64,000 nt of DNA. Source: DATJLY01 sp963729295 (GTDB lineage Bacteria; Pseudomonadota; Alphaproteobacteria; ATCC43930; CGMCC-115725). Position numbers and translations under genes: made by a program. Positions 17,173 to 26,066 of the stretch are shown one piece after another. A model generated the notes under the pieces. The model was not told where the DNA came from. It ran no database searches and worked only from the letters and a program-made list of their open reading frames with translations. Numbering within the stretch: the stretch's first letter is position 1; every line of letters starts with the position of its first letter. The stretch is from the NCBI GenBank assembly GCA_963729295.1, contig CAVSNJ010000025.1, positions 496,001 to 560,000 of the forward strand. The letters are read 5' to 3'.

Positions 17173-17935
17173 ATGCCGGTACTGAAGCTCACGGACGCCG
17201 AGATCTATTACGAGGAGCACGGCAAGGGCTATCCCATCCTGCTCTTTGCGCCGGGCGGCATGCGCTCGCAGATGGGGATGTGGCGGAAGCCCGCCGACGG
17301 GCCGGCGCGGCCCGTGGTCGGACTGGATCGAGCTGCTGTCGCCGCATTACCGCGTCATCGCCATGGACCAGCGCAACGCCGGCAAGTCGAAGGGCGTGAT
17401 CGAGGCCAATCACGACTGGAACACCTATGCGCACGACCAGCTCGCGCTCTTGAAGCACCTCGGCGTCACGGCCTGCCACACGCTCGGCGGCTGCATCGGC
17501 TCGAGCTTCTGCCTGAAGCTCATCGAGATGGGCGGGGCCCGTACCAGCGCCGCCGTGTTGCAGAACCCGATCGGCCTCAATCCCGAATTCCCGACATATT
17601 TTCCCGAGGGCTTCGCTGACTGGACCGAGGAACAGGTGAAGGCGCGCCCCGATCTCGACCGCGCCGCGCTCGCCTCGTTCGGCCGGCGCCTGTGGAGCGG
17701 CGATTTCGTGTTCAGCGTGCCGCGCGATTTCGCCAGGCATTGCGCCACGCCGTGCCTCGTGCTGCCCGGCAACGACAAGCCGCATCCGGCGGTGACCGGG
17801 CTCGAGCTGGCGAAGCTCCTGCCCAACAACGAGATGCTGCGCGACTGGAAAGGCCCCGACCATATCGAGGCGCAGCGCCGCACCGTGCTCGCTTTCCTCG
17901 CGAAGCACACGCCGGCCGCGGAACGCCGCGCATGA
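17173..17935 (+). pseudogene. Alpha/beta hydrolase, frame-disrupted
   Basis: The first frame gives the normal N-terminus (MPVLKLTDAEIYYEEHGKG, then the oxyanion-type PILLFAPGGMRSQ). From about 17290-17315 the sequence continues in another frame with WSDWIELLSPHYRVIAMDQ and the rest of the fold to 17935. The frame change lies in a run of GCGCGGCCC. The nucleophile elbow reads G-G-C-I-G, so the nucleophile would be Cys rather than Ser. The joined protein would be about 254 aa. It overlaps the following binding-protein gene as ATGA, which suggests a functional operon and hence an assembly indel. The substrate is unknown. Confidence 0.7.
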
Positions 17936-18927
17936 GGCGCGCGCTCGCCGCGGCGCTCGCGGCGGTTCTTCTGCTTGCGCCCCTTGCCGCGCGAGCCGAG
18001 CACATCAAGCTCGGCGCGATCAAGACCGCGGGCGCCGGGCCCATCTTCATCGGCCTCGACAAGGGCTATTTCGCGGCCGAAGGGCTCGACGCGGAAGTGG
18101 TCTTCTTTGACGCGGCGCAGCCGGTCGCGGTTGCGGTCGTCTCGGGTGACATCGATTTCGGCATCACCGGCGTGACCGCCGGCTTCTACAACCTCGGCAG
18201 CAAGGGCGCGTTGCGCATCATCGGCGCGCAAGGGCGCGAATCACCCGGCTTTCACAACGTCGTCCTGCTCGGCTCGAAGAAGGCCTATGACAGCGGGCTG
18301 ACGTCGCTGAAGGAGCTGGGCGGCCACTCGGTCGCGATCACCGGCACGGGCACGCCGGGCCATTACGCCGTCGGGCTCGCCGCCGAGAAATACGGATTTC
18401 CCGTCGCCAGCATCCGCTTCCTGTCGCTGGGCGGCGTGCCGAACATCGTCTCCGCCTTGACCGGCGGCCAGGCCGATGCGGGCGCGACCGTCGTCACCGT
18501 GCCGATGGTTCCCTCGATCGATCGCGGCGATTTGAAGGTGCTGGGCTGGGTCTCCGACGAGTTCCCGTTCCAGGACCGTGCCATCTTCGTCTCGACCAGG
18601 ACGGCGGACGAACGGCGCGACACGATCGAGCGCTTCTTCCGCGCCTTCCGGAAAGCGGCGCAGGATTATCACGACGCCTTCATCGGTCCCGATGAGCGGC
18701 CGAAGGACGGCCCGACTGCGAAGGCGACGCTCGAGCTCATCGCGAGCCATGTCGGCCAGAAGCCGGAAGCCGTGCGGCTCGGCATCGCCTATGTCGATCC
18801 GAGCTTCCGCGTCGACGTCAAGGACATCCGCCGCCAGATCGCCTGGTACAAATCGCAAGGCATGGTGAAGGACGACGTCGATCCCGACGCCATCATCGAC
18901 AAACGCTATGTGGTGCCGCTGCCATGA
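17932..18927 (+). CDS. NMT1/SsuA-like ABC transporter substrate-binding protein (copy B)
   Basis: 331 aa with a signal peptide (MRRALAAALAAVLLLAPLAARA|EHIKLG). It shares GYFAAEGLDAEVV, GTPGHYAVGLAAEKYGF and the closing IDKRYVVPLP with copies A and C. ATG/TGA overlaps join it to the hydrolase upstream and to the MetE-like gene downstream (ATGA at 18924), so all three are co-translated. The ligand is probably handled by those two enzymes. This is inference from coupling. Confidence 0.88.
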   Translation: MRRALAAALAAVLLLAPLAARAEHIKLGAIKTAGAGPIFIGLDKGYFAAEGLDAEVVFFDAAQPVAVAVVSGDIDFGITGVTAGFYNLGSKGALRIIGAQGRESPGFHNVVLLGSKKAYDSGLTSLKELGGHSVAITGTGTPGHYAVGLAAEKYGFPVASIRFLSLGGVPNIVSALTGGQADAGATVVTVPMVPSIDRGDLKVLGWVSDEFPFQDRAIFVSTRTADERRDTIERFFRAFRKAAQDYHDAFIGPDERPKDGPTAKATLELIASHVGQKPEAVRLGIAYVDPSFRVDVKDIRRQIAWYKSQGMVKDDVDPDAIIDKRYVVPLP

Positions 18928-20063
18928 CGCTCAGCACAGACCGCATCCTCACGACTCATGTCGGCAGCCTGCCGCGGCCGACGCCCTTGCGCCCGCTCCT
19001 CGCCGCGAAAGACAAGGGCGAGGCGCTCGACGAAGCCCAGTTCGAAGCGCAGGTGAAGGACGCCGTGCGCGACACGGTCGCGCGCCAGGTCGCGCTCGGC
19101 ATCGACCTCGTCAGCGACGGCGAGATGAGCAAGGTCTCGTATTCGACCTACGTGACCGAGCGCATCTCGGGCTATTCCGGCAGCGGGCCGGGCACGCTGG
19201 CGCGCGATCTCCAGGATTTTCCCGAGTTCGCCAAGACCAGCAGCCGCGGCCTCAGCATAAGGCGCTCGCTGTGCGAGGCGCCGCTCGCGGCAAAGGACGA
19301 CCGGCCGCTGAAGCGCGATCTCGCCAATTTCCGCGCCGCGGTCGATGCGGCGCGCCCGACGGGATCCTTCCTGTCCGCCGCTTCGCCCGGCGTCGTCGCG
19401 TATTTCCTGAGGAACCGCTACTACCCCTCGCACGAGGCCTATCTCGGGGCACTCGTGCCATTGATGCGCGTGGAATACGAGGCGATCGTCGCCGCGGGCT
19501 TCGACGTGCAGCTCGACTGTCCGGACCTCGCCATGTCACGCCATCTCGGCTATGCCGACAAGAGCGACGGGGAGTTTCAGCGCCTCTCCGAGCAGGCGAT
19601 CGAAGCGATCGGCGAGGCGACGCGCGGGATACCACCCGAGCGCATGCGCGTCCATCTGTGCTGGGGCAACTACCCGGGGCCGCATCACTACGATCTGGCG
19701 CTCGAGCGCGTGCTGCCGCTCGCCGTGAAGACGCGGGCGCAGGCGATCTCGTTCGAGGGGGCGAACCCGCGCCACGAGCACGAATGGGAAGTGTTCGAGA
19801 ATTTCCGCCTGCCGGACGACCGCACGATCATGCCGGGCGTCATCGACAGCGCCACCAACTTCATCGAGCATCCGCGCCTCGTGGCGCAGCGCATCGAGCG
19901 CTATGCCAACATCGTGGGGAAGGAGCGCGTGATCGCGTCCGTGGATTGCGGCTTCGGCACGAGCGCCATGAGCCAGAACGTCGATCCCGAGATCGCCTGG
20001 GCGAAGCTCGGCGCGCTCGCCGAGGGCGCGAAGACCGCGTCCGACCGGCTCTGGAAGAAGTGA
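18924..20063 (+). CDS. MetE C-terminal-like, cobalamin-independent methyltransferase family protein
   Basis: 379 aa of the COG0620 superfamily, which includes the catalytic half of MetE and epoxyalkane:coenzyme M transferase. It is half the length of full MetE and lacks the N-terminal duplicated barrel. N-terminal THVGSLPRP, VSDGEMSK, a likely zinc-site HLCWGNY, and the late cysteine in SVDCGFGTS are visible. The paralogue at 58635 shares all of these. The coupled binding protein and hydrolase suggest catabolic C-S or alkyl transfer rather than methionine synthesis, but the substrate cannot be read. Confidence 0.82.
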   Translation: MTLSTDRILTTHVGSLPRPTPLRPLLAAKDKGEALDEAQFEAQVKDAVRDTVARQVALGIDLVSDGEMSKVSYSTYVTERISGYSGSGPGTLARDLQDFPEFAKTSSRGLSIRRSLCEAPLAAKDDRPLKRDLANFRAAVDAARPTGSFLSAASPGVVAYFLRNRYYPSHEAYLGALVPLMRVEYEAIVAAGFDVQLDCPDLAMSRHLGYADKSDGEFQRLSEQAIEAIGEATRGIPPERMRVHLCWGNYPGPHHYDLALERVLPLAVKTRAQAISFEGANPRHEHEWEVFENFRLPDDRTIMPGVIDSATNFIEHPRLVAQRIERYANIVGKERVIASVDCGFGTSAMSQNVDPEIAWAKLGALAEGAKTASDRLWKK

Positions 20064-20075
20064 CGATCAGAGAAA

Positions 20076-20828
20076 ATGCCCGAGCTTGCGCAAACGGGCA
20101 GCGGCATCGAATTGCAACACTGCGCGACCACGAGGCGGGTCCGCTGCGGTGCCTTGGTGCTGGCGCTGCTCCCCGCCGCTTGCTCAAGCGGTCCCCCGCC
20201 CATTTCCTATGATCGCGGCGCCGACCACGTGAAAGTCATAACGCTGCTCGAGCCGGCGGGCGGAGAAAAACCCATGCTTCGCTCGGCTGCGCCGGTTTCA
20301 CCGCTCGGCATGTTCGGGGTGATTGGAGCGCTGGGTGATTTGCAGATACAGAGCAGTCACGAAGACCACTACGCTATGCTTCTCGAAAGTCGGAAATTTT
20401 CGCCGCGGCCGCTGCTGATTGCGGATGTCACGCGGGTTCTCGCCGCCGAGGGCTATACGGTGAAATACGTCGAAGTCGCACGACCTGATCTTGATTTTCT
20501 TGCTCAATATCCCCCCGATGCGGCCACTGCGAGCGACGCGTATCTCGATATCGTCTTGACGAGTTACGGCTATTTTGCGCTCACGGCCTTGGATCCGTAC
20601 GAGCCGGTCGTGCACGTCAAATTCAAACTCATTCGGCCAAACGACAGCAAGCCGCTGATGCAGGGCTCGTTCGTGTATTCCGGATATGACAAGGGCGCGA
20701 CCCACCCCGATCCAGCTTTCGATTATCTGCACTACACCGATTTCGACGCAGACGTGGACCGCTCGATCAAAGGGATTGAGCAGGGCTTGAGCGAAGCGGC
20801 GGATGCGATCGGAACGGCGCTAAACTAA
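20076..20828 (+). CDS. Putative lipoprotein, 250 aa
   Basis: No recognised family. A lipobox (LLPAAC, Cys near residue 36) follows a hydrophobic stretch, so it is probably a membrane-anchored periplasmic lipoprotein. The N-terminus before the hydrophobic part is long for a lipoprotein, so the true start may be further in. It starts 12 bp after the MetE-like gene. The codon choice looks less GC-rich than its neighbours, which may hint at separate ancestry. Aromatic residues cluster around residue 160. Confidence 0.6.
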   Translation: MPELAQTGSGIELQHCATTRRVRCGALVLALLPAACSSGPPPISYDRGADHVKVITLLEPAGGEKPMLRSAAPVSPLGMFGVIGALGDLQIQSSHEDHYAMLLESRKFSPRPLLIADVTRVLAAEGYTVKYVEVARPDLDFLAQYPPDAATASDAYLDIVLTSYGYFALTALDPYEPVVHVKFKLIRPNDSKPLMQGSFVYSGYDKGATHPDPAFDYLHYTDFDADVDRSIKGIEQGLSEAADAIGTALN

Positions 20829-20853
20829 CTGAGGAAGACGAGGGTTCCAGAAA

Positions 20854-21873
20854 ATGCCGGACCTCTATGTCGCAACGAACGGCCTCTCGGTGTGGCGGAG
20901 CGGCGATCTCGGCGAAACGATCGCGCGCATGCCGAGCGGCACGAACCTCTACAGCGGCAGCCAGGTCTGGGCGCTGGCGTCCCACCCGGCCGATCCGCGC
21001 CACGTCTACGCCGGGACGGATGGGGGCCTCCATCGCCTCGACCGCAGCGAGGGGCGGTGGACGCACATCTCCTCGCCGATGGACGAGGAGCGCCTCGTCA
21101 CCGCGATCGCCATCTCGTCGCGCGATCCGAATGTGATTTTCTGCGGGACGCAGCCGTCGTGTCTCTATCGCTCGCACGATGGCGGAAAAAGCTGGCAGAA
21201 GATCGAGACGGCGATGAAGCGGTTCACCACGAGCGGCTTCTACGGCAGCGACCGGCCCGGTTTCGCCGACAATGGCGGCAGAGACGGCGTCAAGCATTGG
21301 ACCCGCGTGACGCAGATCGCTCTCGATGACGATGATCCGAATCTCGCCTGGGCCGGCGTCGAGATCGATGGCGCGTGGCTGAGCCGCGACGGCGGCAAAA
21401 GCTTCGCGCGCATAACGGACGGGCTCGAGACCGACGACATTCACGGCTTCGCGGTGACGAGAAGCGGCGGCCGTACGCTCTTCGCTACCACCAACGCCGG
21501 GCTTCATCTGAGCCGCGACGCGGGCCAAAGCTGGCGCCTCTCGCGCATCGATTCGCCCTGGCAATACACGCGCAGCATCGTGGCGCGGGCCGACGGCTCT
21601 GGCGTCATGTTCATGACCAACGGCAACGGCCCGCCCGGCACCGGCGGCAGGCTCTTCCGCTCGCGCGACGGCGGCACGAACTGGGAGAACGTGCCGCTCG
21701 ATCCCGCGCCCGACAGCTCGCTCTATTTCCTCAGCATCCATCCGGCCGATCCGAAACTTCTCTTCGCCGCCGCGACCTTGGGCCGGCTCTATCGCAGCCT
21801 CGATGGCGGCGAAAGCTGGGTTGGATTGCAGGCGCGCCTGCCGGAGATCCGCGCGCTCCTGTGGGTCCCGTGA
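20854..21873 (+). CDS. BNR/Asp-box beta-propeller protein (sortilin/VPS10-like repeats)
   Basis: 339 aa with five Asp-box type motifs spread along the chain: SHDGGKSW, SRDGGKSF, SRDAGQSW, SRDGGTNW and SLDGGESW. These mark blades of a beta-propeller of the glycosidase/photosystem-assembly/exo-alpha-sialidase-like class. There is no signal peptide, so it is probably cytoplasmic. Its stop overlaps the start of the next binding protein (TGATG). The role is unknown; it may bind or modify the ligand imported by that system. Confidence 0.75.
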   Translation: MPDLYVATNGLSVWRSGDLGETIARMPSGTNLYSGSQVWALASHPADPRHVYAGTDGGLHRLDRSEGRWTHISSPMDEERLVTAIAISSRDPNVIFCGTQPSCLYRSHDGGKSWQKIETAMKRFTTSGFYGSDRPGFADNGGRDGVKHWTRVTQIALDDDDPNLAWAGVEIDGAWLSRDGGKSFARITDGLETDDIHGFAVTRSGGRTLFATTNAGLHLSRDAGQSWRLSRIDSPWQYTRSIVARADGSGVMFMTNGNGPPGTGGRLFRSRDGGTNWENVPLDPAPDSSLYFLSIHPADPKLLFAAATLGRLYRSLDGGESWVGLQARLPEIRALLWVP

Positions 21874-22871
21874 TGCGCGCGCGCCTCATCCTCGCCGCGG
21901 CGCTCACCGCTCTCGTCCTCGGGCCTGCCCGCGCCGAGACGGTAAAACTCGGCATCCAGAAACTCGAAGGCCAGGGCCCCGTCTTCATCGCGCAGGAGAA
22001 AGGCTATTTCCGCGATGCGGGGCTCGCCGTCGACATCGATTATTTCACTGCGGCGCAGCCGATCGCGGTCGGGATCGTGTCCGGCGATCTCGATTTCGCG
22101 GTCGCCGGATTCGGGGCGGGTTTCTACAACCTCGCGGCGCAAGGGGAGCTTCGCATCATCGCGGCCTATGTGCGCGAGATGCCGAGCTTCCAGGCGACCG
22201 CCTATGTCATCTCGAACCGCGCCTACGAAGCGGGCTTCACCTCGCTCAAGGATTTTCCGGGCCGCACCGTCGCGGTGATGCAGATGGGCTCATCGCAGCA
22301 TTACGCGCTGGGGCGGCTCGCCGAGAAATACGGGTTCGACCTCAAAAGCGTGCACGTTATCGCAGTGCAGTCGGGCGCCAACGAGGCCTCGGCCGTGGTG
22401 GGCGGCCAGGTCGATGCCGCGGTCGTGCCCGAAACCTATGTGAAGGCGGCCTTGGCCGAGGGCGGCGCCAAGCTCATCGGCTGGGTCGGCGACGAGACGC
22501 CGTGGCAGCTGGGCGCCGCGTTCTGCGCGACCAAGACGGCGGACACGCGCGGCGATACGGTGCGGCGCTTCCTCGCCGCCTACAAGCGCGGCGTCGCCGA
22601 GTTCCATGACGCCTTCGTCGGACCCGATGGGCGCCGCCATGACGGCCCCACCTCGCCCGAAATCCTCGCGATCATCGGCAAGTATGTCGGCGAATCGCCC
22701 GACAAGGTGCGCCTCGCCATTCCCTATTACGACCGCGAGGCGCGGCTCGACGTGAAGGACGTGCTGCACCAGATCGCCTGGTTCAAGGACCAGGGCATGC
22801 TGAAGGGCGATGTCGACGGCAACGCGCTGATCGACCGCCGCTATGTCGTGCCCTTGCCGGACGGCGAATAG
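21873..22871 (+). CDS. NMT1/SsuA-like ABC transporter substrate-binding protein (copy C)
   Basis: 332 aa with a signal peptide ending at GPARA|ETVKLG. It is closely similar to copies A and B (GYFRDAGLAVDIDYF, SSQHYALGRLAEKYGF, GWVGDETPWQ, IDRRYVVPLP). It overlaps the BNR-repeat gene by one base and is convergent with the YifB/ComM gene across 4 bp. It may deliver ligand to the permease/ATPase pair at 25.2-26.8 kb. Confidence 0.88.
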   Translation: MRARLILAAALTALVLGPARAETVKLGIQKLEGQGPVFIAQEKGYFRDAGLAVDIDYFTAAQPIAVGIVSGDLDFAVAGFGAGFYNLAAQGELRIIAAYVREMPSFQATAYVISNRAYEAGFTSLKDFPGRTVAVMQMGSSQHYALGRLAEKYGFDLKSVHVIAVQSGANEASAVVGGQVDAAVVPETYVKAALAEGGAKLIGWVGDETPWQLGAAFCATKTADTRGDTVRRFLAAYKRGVAEFHDAFVGPDGRRHDGPTSPEILAIIGKYVGESPDKVRLAIPYYDREARLDVKDVLHQIAWFKDQGMLKGDVDGNALIDRRYVVPLPDGE

Positions 22872-22875
22872 CCCC

Positions 22876-24408
22876 TTACCCGCGCAGATCGGCGCCCAGG
22901 AGAATGCGGCGGTAGGACAGCGCCTCGGCGATGTGGATGCGGCGCAGGCTTGCGCTCGCCTCGAGATCGGCGAGCGTGCGCGCGACGCGCAGCACGCGGT
23001 GATAGCCACGCGCCGAAAGCCGCAGACGCTCGGCCGCCTCGGTCAGGAGGCGCCGCCCGTCGGCATCGACCGATGCCACCTCGTCCAGGAGCGCGCCGTC
23101 GGCTTCGGCATTGGTGCGGATGCGGCGCTCCTCGGGCAGTCTCTGGTAGCGCAGAAGCTGCACCGCGCGCGCGGCGCGGACTCGCGCGGCAATCTCGGCC
23201 GAGCCCTCGGCGGGCGGCGGCAGCGCAAGGTCTGAGGCCTTCACCGCCGGCACGTCGATGTGCAGATCGATGCGGTCGAAGAGCGGCCCGGAGATACGCG
23301 ACTGATAGTCTTGCGCGCATTTGGGCGCGCGCCCGCAGGTCAAGGCCGGATCGTCGAGATGGCCGCAGCGGCACGGGTTCATCGCGGCCACGAGCTGCAC
23401 GCGCGCAGGATAAGTGACGTGCGCACTGACGCGGGCGACGTTGATGCGGCCCGCCTCGAGCGGCTGGCGCAAGGCTTCGAGCGTGGCGCGCTGGAACTCC
23501 GGCAGCTCGTCGAGGAAGAGGACGCCCAGATGCGCGAGCGACACCTCGCCTGGCCGCCCGCGCGTGCCGCCGCCGACGAGCGCGGGAAGCGATGCGGAAT
23601 GATGCGGATCGCGGAACGGGCGCTGGCGCATCAATCGGCCCTCGCGCAGGAGGCCCGCGACCGAGTGGATCATGCTGACTTCGAGCGCCTCGGCCGGATC
23701 GAGCGGCGGCAGCAGCGCCGGAAGCCGCGCCGCGAGCATCGACTTTCCCGCGCCGGGGGGCCCGATCATCAGCAGGTTGTGACCGCCCGCGGCCGCCACC
23801 TCGAGCGCGCGCTTCGCCGTCTCCTGTCCCTTCACGTCCTTAAAGTCGAGCGCGCTCGCCGGCTCCTCGGCGATGCGCGGCTTGGGCGGCGACAGAAGCT
23901 GCGTGCCCTTGAAGTGATTGACGAGCGCCAGGAGCGACGGCGCCGCCACCACTTCGAGCCCGTGCGCCCAGGCCGCCTCGCCGCCCGAGGCTTCGGGGCA
24001 GATGAAGCCGCGCGAAGCCGCCGCCGCTGCCATCGCCGCCGGCAGCACCCCCGCCACTGGCAGCAGCGAGCCGTCGAGCGCGAGTTCGCCCATCGCGACA
24101 TAGCTTTCCGCCTCGTCCTCCGGCAGCACGCCCATCGCGGCGAGCAAGCCAAGCGCGATCGGCAGGTCGAAATGGCTCCCTTCCTTGACGAGGTCCGCCG
24201 GCGCGAGGTTCACCGTGATGTGGCGCGCGGGCAACGCCAGGCCCATTGCGGCGAGCGCGGCGCGCACGCGCTCGCGCAATTCGCCGATCGCCTTGTCGGC
24301 CAAGCCCACGATGATGAAAGCGGGCAGGCCGGCGGTGATGGTGACCTGGGCCTCGACGGCGACCGCGTCGATGCCCTGGAACGTCACCGTGCGGACCCGC
24401 GCGACCAA
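22876..24408 (-). CDS. YifB/ComM family Mg-chelatase-like AAA ATPase
   Basis: 510 aa with the family N-terminal domain (VTFQGIDAVAVEAQV), Walker A GPPGAGKS at 216-223, Walker B GVLFLDELPEF and a C-terminal helical domain. The family also carries cysteine motifs (CRCGHL, TCGRAPKC). ComM is a helicase that extends recombination tracts during natural transformation, and YifB homologues are widespread. The start is TTG at 24408, which matches the expected family N-terminus; an upstream TAA in frame rules out a longer product. Confidence 0.9.
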   Translation of the reverse strand: MVARVRTVTFQGIDAVAVEAQVTITAGLPAFIIVGLADKAIGELRERVRAALAAMGLALPARHITVNLAPADLVKEGSHFDLPIALGLLAAMGVLPEDEAESYVAMGELALDGSLLPVAGVLPAAMAAAAASRGFICPEASGGEAAWAHGLEVVAAPSLLALVNHFKGTQLLSPPKPRIAEEPASALDFKDVKGQETAKRALEVAAAGGHNLLMIGPPGAGKSMLAARLPALLPPLDPAEALEVSMIHSVAGLLREGRLMRQRPFRDPHHSASLPALVGGGTRGRPGEVSLAHLGVLFLDELPEFQRATLEALRQPLEAGRINVARVSAHVTYPARVQLVAAMNPCRCGHLDDPALTCGRAPKCAQDYQSRISGPLFDRIDLHIDVPAVKASDLALPPPAEGSAEIAARVRAARAVQLLRYQRLPEERRIRTNAEADGALLDEVASVDADGRRLLTEAAERLRLSARGYHRVLRVARTLADLEASASLRRIHIAEALSYRRILLGADLRG

Positions 24409-24483
24409 TTCTTAAGGCTCCCCCGCCCCGTTTGCGGCGGAAAACCTAACAGGATTGAGCCGCGAATACGAGGCACGCGCGGC

Positions 24484-24513
24484 TTGACCGGCCCCACCGG
24501 CCCTGCCTTTACT
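24484..24513 (+). promoter_or_regulatory. Putative sigma-70 promoter for the isochorismatase-ABC operon
   Basis: TTGACC (24484-24489, 5 of 6) and TTTACT (24508-24513, 4 of 6) are separated by 18 bp and lie 22 bp before the ATG at 24536. Confidence 0.4.
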
Positions 24514-24535
24514 GTCGCAAAATAGGGAAGGCGCC

Positions 24536-25237
24536 ATGGCCGGGTTCGAGGACCATTGCTGGCGGGACATCGTCCCGGCGGACATCCTGGACATCTATTC
24601 GCATTACGAGCGCCCGGTCGGCGTAGGCGCAGCGCCGGCGTTGATCGCGATCGACCTCTACGAGCTTGCCTATGAGGGCGGCGCCAAACCGGTCGCGAGC
24701 CTGCACAAGACCTATCCGAGCTCGTGCGGCGAGCACGCCTGGGCCGCGATCGAGCCGACCCGGAAACTGTTCGACGCCGCGCGCCGCGCCGGCCTCCCGA
24801 TCTTCTACTCGACGCAGGACACGCGCACCGACTCGAAGCCGAGCTTCCTTCCCGCGACGCGGCGCCAGCGCGTCAAGACCGCGCCCGAGCTTTACGCGAT
24901 CCGGCCCGAGTTCCGCCCGCAGCCGGGCGACGTCGTCATCACGAAGCAGCGCGCCTCCGCCTTCTACGGCACGCCCTTGGCGGCACACCTGACGCAGCTC
25001 GGCACCCGCACGACGATCATCTGCGGCGAAAGCACGTCGGGCTGCGTGCGCGCCACCGCGGTCGATGCCTATTCGCACGGCTTCGACGTCGTGCTCGTCG
25101 AGGAATGCTGCTTCGATCGCAGTCCGCTCTCGCACAAGGTCAATCTCTTCGACATGCACCACAAATATGCCGACGTGCTGCATCTCGACGCAGTGCTGGC
25201 GCACCTCGAGGGGCTCGCCGTGAAGAAGGCGGGCTGA
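24536..25237 (+). CDS. Isochorismatase-family cysteine hydrolase
   Basis: 233 aa with a complete catalytic triad: D40 (AIDLY), K137 (VITKQRAS) and C170 (ESTSGCVRAT). The closest relatives by pattern are N-carbamoylsarcosine amidase and related amidohydrolases, so an amide or carbamoyl compound is a plausible substrate. GGGAAGG precedes the ATG. It heads an operon with the permease (TGATG overlap) and ATPase that follow, suggesting that it processes the imported ligand. Confidence 0.86.
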   Translation: MAGFEDHCWRDIVPADILDIYSHYERPVGVGAAPALIAIDLYELAYEGGAKPVASLHKTYPSSCGEHAWAAIEPTRKLFDAARRAGLPIFYSTQDTRTDSKPSFLPATRRQRVKTAPELYAIRPEFRPQPGDVVITKQRASAFYGTPLAAHLTQLGTRTTIICGESTSGCVRATAVDAYSHGFDVVLVEECCFDRSPLSHKVNLFDMHHKYADVLHLDAVLAHLEGLAVKKAG

Positions 25238-26064
25238 TGGCCGAGCCGCTGCCGCAGGCGAGAACGGATGCGCCGCCCGCGCCGTGGGACGGGCTTGCGA
25301 AAATCCTGCAGCCGTTCTTCCTGAACCGCGCGCGCGGCGTGCTGTCGATCGTCGGCGGTCTCGCCATCTGGGAATTCTTCAGCCGCGTCGTGGTCGACAA
25401 CGCGCTTTTCCTTGCGGCACCGACGCAGATCATCGCCGCGCTCTGGAACCTCACCGAGACGGGCGAGCTGCAGCATCACATCGCGATCAGCGCGATCGAA
25501 TTCGCGCTCGGCTTCGTGATCGCGAGCGTCCTCGGCATCGCGCTGGGCGTCGGCATGGCCGGCAGCGTCACCATCAAGCAGGTGATGCAGCCATGGGTTT
25601 CCGGCATCTATGCGACGCCGACGATCGCCTTGGCGCCGCTCTTCATCCTGTGGTTCGGCATCGGCATCTGGTCGAAGGTGATCGTGGTGGTGACGCTCGT
25701 CCTGTTCTCGGTCAGCATCAACACCGAGGCCGGCTTGCGCCAGACGAGCGACCGGCTGGTCGAGATGCTGCGCAGCTTCGGCGCCACGCGGCGGCAGATC
25801 TTCTGGAAGCTGGAGCTGCCGTCGGCGACGCCCTTCGTGCTGACGGGCCTCAAACTCGGCATTGGCCGCGGCCTCATCGGCGTGGTGGTGGCCGAGCTGT
25901 TCGGCTCGCGCGCGGGATTGGGGCGCCTCATCAGCCAGTCGGCCGACAGCTTCAACATGCCGGAGCTGTTCGCTGGCGTCGTCGTGCTGGCAGCCGCCGG
26001 CATTGTCATGACGGCGGGGTTTTCCTGGCTCGAAGGAAAACTCGTGCCGTGGACCAAGGATTGA
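25237..26064 (+). CDS. SsuC/TauC-like ABC transporter permease (pair 2)
   Basis: 275 aa, about six membrane segments. The EAA-type loop FWKLELPSATPFVLTGLKLG and the block TPTIALAPLFILWFGIG identify a nitrate/sulfonate/taurine-type importer. The ATG at 25237 shares its A with the isochorismatase stop. It parallels the permease at 11.6 kb but differs in sequence, so the region holds two importers rather than a recent copy. Confidence 0.9.
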   Translation: MAEPLPQARTDAPPAPWDGLAKILQPFFLNRARGVLSIVGGLAIWEFFSRVVVDNALFLAAPTQIIAALWNLTETGELQHHIAISAIEFALGFVIASVLGIALGVGMAGSVTIKQVMQPWVSGIYATPTIALAPLFILWFGIGIWSKVIVVVTLVLFSVSINTEAGLRQTSDRLVEMLRSFGATRRQIFWKLELPSATPFVLTGLKLGIGRGLIGVVVAELFGSRAGLGRLISQSADSFNMPELFAGVVVLAAAGIVMTAGFSWLEGKLVPWTKD

Positions 26065-26066
26065 GC

